Origin: Gilvimarinus gilvus
Lineage (GTDB): Bacteria > Pseudomonadota > Gammaproteobacteria > Pseudomonadales > Cellvibrionaceae
Assembly (NCBI RefSeq): GCF_030518155.1
Contig: NZ_JAULRU010000371.1
Span: forward strand, 1 to 56,383
Direction of reading: 5' to 3'
Length of the DNA: 56,383 nucleotides
The notes under the pieces were generated by a model. That model did no database searches and was not told where the DNA came from. It saw only the letters and a list, made by a program, of their open reading frames with translations. This document shows, one piece after another, positions 54,005-56,383 of this stretch. Positions within the stretch are counted from its first letter, which is position 1. Each line of letters begins with the position of its first letter. The translations under genes were made by a program, and so were the position numbers.

Positions 54005-55012
54005 ATGAAAGTAGGCATTAACGGCTTAGGGCGAATGGGAAAACTGGCATTGCGCGCAGCGTTCGATTGGGATGATTTCGAGATCATTGCCGTAAACGAC
54101 CCCGCAGGGAGCGCCGAAACCTTCGCCCACCTTCTCAACTTCGACTCTGTTCACGGGCGCTGGCATCACGAGGCGACAGCCGAAGGCGACTCTATTGTGG
54201 TCGGTAGCAAGCGTATTCGCTGCACGCAAAACACCGATATTAGTGCAACGGATTGGTCCGACTGTGACCTGGTAATTGAAGCCAGCGGTAAAAACAATAA
54301 TTGCGCTGCGCTGCGCTCTTATATTGAACAAGGCGTCAAACGCGTCGTCGTCAGTGCGCCGGTAAAAGAGGCCGGCGCGGTTAATATTGTAATGGGCGTT
54401 AACCAGCGAGAGTACCAGCCGGATACACACCGTATTGTTACCGCAGCCTCCTGCACCACCAACTGTTTGGCCCCCGTTGTCAAAGTAATTCACGAGTCAT
54501 TAGGCATTGTGCACGGCGCCATCACCACCATCCATGATATTACCAACACGCAAACCATTATTGATGCGGCCCATAAAGATTTGCGCCGGGCCCGCTCCTG
54601 CGGCAGCAACTTAATACCAACCACCACCGGCTCTGCCACCGCCATTACCCATATTTTCCCAGAGCTAAAGGGCAAGCTAAACGGCCACGCCATACGCGTG
54701 CCTATTACCAACGCCTCTATTACCGACTGTGTTTTCGAGGTGGCACGCCCCACCACAGCCGAGGAGGTTAACGCGCTATTAAAAGAAGCCGCCGCGGGAG
54801 AGCTTAAAAATATTCTCGGCTATGAAGAGCGGCCGTTGGTCTCGTCTGATTACCGCACCGACCCACGCTCCAGCATTATCGACGCGCTATCCACCATGGT
54901 TGTCGATGGTACCCAGGTAAAAATTTACGCCTGGTACGACAACGAGTGGGGTTATGCCAATCGCCTGGCCGAGCTTGCGCGTTGGGTAGGCCAACAAGAT
55001 TCGGCTCAATAG
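54005..55012 (+). CDS. ArsJ-associated glyceraldehyde-3-phosphate dehydrogenase
   Basis: A 335-residue GAPDH. The NAD motif is [16 protein letters not shown] (4-19), the catalytic Cys is in [11 protein letters not shown] near residue 150 and the paired His is in a later strand. In arsenic operons this enzyme uses arsenate in place of phosphate to form 1-arseno-3-phosphoglycerate, which the ArsJ permease then exports, giving arsenate resistance. Order arsR-gapdh-arsJ with a 41-base gap to arsR, and an arsJ start overlapping or just after the TAG, fits that system. A housekeeping role in glycolysis is less likely in this setting. Start ATG 54005 gives the standard N-terminus. Confidence 0.9.
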   Translation: MKVGINGLGRMGKLALRAAFDWDDFEIIAVNDPAGSAETFAHLLNFDSVHGRWHHEATAEGDSIVVGSKRIRCTQNTDISATDWSDCDLVIEASGKNNNCAALRSYIEQGVKRVVVSAPVKEAGAVNIVMGVNQREYQPDTHRIVTAASCTTNCLAPVVKVIHESLGIVHGAITTIHDITNTQTIIDAAHKDLRRARSCGSNLIPTTTGSATAITHIFPELKGKLNGHAIRVPITNASITDCVFEVARPTTAEEVNALLKEAAAGELKNILGYEERPLVSSDYRTDPRSSIIDALSTMVVDGTQVKIYAWYDNEWGYANRLAELARWVGQQDSAQ

Positions 55013-55026
55013 TGGTTCATAAAGCT

Positions 55027-56247
55027 ATGCAAAAACTTGCCGCGCTGCCAGAGTCGGTTCGACAATATTTGTTGATTACCGCCAACTACTGGGTATTCAC
55101 GCTTACCGACGGCGCTCTGCGCATGCTGGTGGTGCTACATTTCTATAAATTGGGCTATGCCGCGCTCGATATTGCCCTACTGTTTTTGTTTTATGAAATT
55201 TTTGGCGTGGTTACCAATCTGTTCGGAGGCTGGCTAGGCGCCCGCGTTGGCCTAAACCGCACCATGAATCTCGGCTTGCTGTTGCAGGTGCTGGCACTGG
55301 CCATGCTTTTAGTGCCCAGTGCGGCACTGACCTTAGCCTGGGTGATGGCCGCTCAGGCACTTTCCGGCATTGCCAAAGACTTAAACAAAATGAGCGCGAA
55401 AAGCGCCATAAAGCTGTTAGTGCCCAAAGGGGAAAACTCAGCGTTGTTTCGTTGGGTTGCATTGTTAACCGGCTCCAAAAATGCTTTGAAAGGCGCAGGC
55501 TTTTTTCTTGGTGGCGCCCTGTTAAGTGCCCTGCAATTTCAAGGCGCCGTCAGTGCAATGCTGCTGATGCTCGGCGCCGTCTGGCTACTGAGTATATTGA
55601 CCTTAAAAAATGATCTCGGGCGTGGCACAAAAAAAAGCAAAATTACCGCTGTGTTTTCCAAAAGCCGAGCCATTAACGTACTCGCCGCGGCCCGCTTATG
55701 TTTATTTGCCGCCAGAGACGTGTGGTTTGTCGTGGCCCTGCCCGTGTATTTAGCGAGCAAGCTTGCCTGGCCACACTGGCAAGTGGGCAGCTTTTTAGCT
55801 GCCTGGATTATTGGCTATGGCGTAGTGCAAACGGTGGCGCCAAAGCTGTTCTACCGGTCAAGTCATTCCGGCCCGGGCGGTACAGCCGCGACCACCTGCG
55901 CTACCGTACTGACCCTGGTGACCGCAACTCTTGCGGCTGCCATGAGCATTGGCTTGCCACCTGCGGCCACACTCGTTATCGGACTGATGATATTTGGCGT
56001 AGCCTTCGCCGTTAATTCATCGCTGCACAGCTACCTTATTGTTAGCTACGCGCGGGACGATGGCGTCTCACTCGATGTCGGTTTTTACTACAGCGCTAAT
56101 GCCGCCGGGCGATTGCTGGGCACAGTGCTTTCCGGCTGGCTATTTCAAGCTTACGGCCTGATACCTTGCCTGTGGGTATCGGCGGGGCTGCTTGTCAGCG
56201 CAGCGCTGTTATCATTAGCACTTCCCAAGACTATAGACCCGGCCTAG
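55027..56247 (+). CDS. arsJ: ArsJ organoarsenical efflux permease (MFS)
   Basis: A 406-residue major facilitator with about 12 hydrophobic helices. The N-terminus VRQYLLITANYWVFTLTDGA matches ArsJ, which exports 1-arseno-3-phosphoglycerate made by the neighbouring GAPDH. Further conserved parts are FYEIFGVVTNLFGGWLGARV and GIAKDLNKMSAKSAIKLLVP. ATG 55027 gives the family start; a GTG at 55012 overlapping the GAPDH stop (TAGTG) is also possible and would be coupled. The TAG stop lies inside the ctagcagg repeat end that begins at 56244, so the last codon may have been set by element insertion. Confidence 0.9.
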   Translation: MQKLAALPESVRQYLLITANYWVFTLTDGALRMLVVLHFYKLGYAALDIALLFLFYEIFGVVTNLFGGWLGARVGLNRTMNLGLLLQVLALAMLLVPSAALTLAWVMAAQALSGIAKDLNKMSAKSAIKLLVPKGENSALFRWVALLTGSKNALKGAGFFLGGALLSALQFQGAVSAMLLMLGAVWLLSILTLKNDLGRGTKKSKITAVFSKSRAINVLAAARLCLFAARDVWFVVALPVYLASKLAWPHWQVGSFLAAWIIGYGVVQTVAPKLFYRSSHSGPGGTAATTCATVLTLVTATLAAAMSIGLPPAATLVIGLMIFGVAFAVNSSLHSYLIVSYARDDGVSLDVGFYYSANAAGRLLGTVLSGWLFQAYGLIPCLWVSAGLLVSAALLSLALPKTIDPA

Positions 56248-56383
56248 CAGGCTGCTGAAAAACCCCATGCATGCTCAGCGTGGCCTGACGCGTGCAGATG
56301 TTGTGTCTTGTCTCGACGCACAGGGTGGTTCCCTTTGCTAGAGGCAAGGCGCAGCAGATGTGCGCTTCAGGTCACGCCCTGCG
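56244..56383. repeat. Interspersed repeat element with ctagcagg end, truncated by the window
   Basis: The sequence from 56244 begins ctagcaggctgctgaaaaac, matching the inverted repeat end near position 194, and contains two partly inverse-complementary strings (tgtcttgtctcgac and agaggcaaggcgcagc). It overlaps the arsJ stop codon and runs off the window end. A mobile repeat or insertion-sequence remnant is likely; no transposase is visible. Confidence 0.5.

Overview
The window looks like chromosomal DNA from a marine, polysaccharide-using gammaproteobacterium close to the Cellvibrionales (Saccharophagus, Teredinibacter, Simiduia-like). This placement is an inference. It rests on the Pseudomonas-like order glnA - DUF4124 gene - ntrB - ntrC, a Vibrio-like second EF-G, several carbohydrate-active enzymes, FadL and TonB-dependent outer-membrane proteins, and a solitary autotransporter-barrel gene. 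Base composition is near 50% GC. I see no rRNA, tRNA, CRISPR array, prophage or complete insertion sequence. || Layout. 0-5.4 kb: MOSC protein, small membrane protein, secreted DUF3313-like protein, a LysR regulator, then an Ldh-family oxidoreductase with a GH105 unsaturated uronyl hydrolase. 5.7-8.2 kb: a large secreted protein with five DUF11-like repeats and a C-terminal sorting-signal-like tail. 8.2-13 kb: DUF4168 protein, glutamine amidotransferase, CE4 deacetylase, MDR oxidoreductase, EAL phosphodiesterase. 13.5-17.4 kb: a second elongation factor G, a frameshifted outer-membrane barrel gene and a probable decayed gene. 17.5-23.8 kb: a tightly coupled tetR-yciI-tag operon, a LysR regulator divergent from a zinc alcohol dehydrogenase and a monooxygenase-fold protein, a small lipoprotein, and a GGDEF - membrane protein - cupin operon. 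24-29.6 kb: secreted glycoside hydrolase, typA and thiI. 29.6-34.7 kb: the nitrogen-control locus glnA-DUF4124-ntrB-ntrC, with two NtrC sites and a sigma-54 promoter laid out as in enteric glnA. 35-38.7 kb: an AGCS symporter and an AraC-transglutaminase-DUF2164-GNAT operon. 38.8-47.4 kb: FadL, MscS channel, Dabb protein, SLC13 permease, acyltransferase and sulfotransferase. 47.5-53.2 kb: a module on the minus strand made of a beta-helix-like lipoprotein, a TonB-dependent receptor and a secreted protein with two TonB-C-like units. 53.6-56.2 kb: an arsenate operon arsR-gapdh-arsJ divergent from that module. || The most unusual feature is a family of 7-bp tandem repeats just downstream of stop codons. 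Three loci (25.5-25.7, 34.7-35.0 and 38.7-38.8 kb) pair a forward heptamer array with an inverted heptamer block that always contains the 13-mer TCAGACATCCGAC. Two of the inverted blocks are 32-bp palindrome-ended units identical at 27 of 32 positions. A fourth array (GGACGGT) follows the AGCS gene. I know of no described element with this structure, but I could not search. || Second, the PhoB-box-like direct repeats upstream of the lipoprotein-TonB receptor module, placed between it and a divergent arsenate-export operon, suggest a link between phosphate scavenging and arsenate defence. Third, ctagcagg-ended repeat sequence occurs near both ends of the window, and two copies supply the stop codon of the neighbouring gene.
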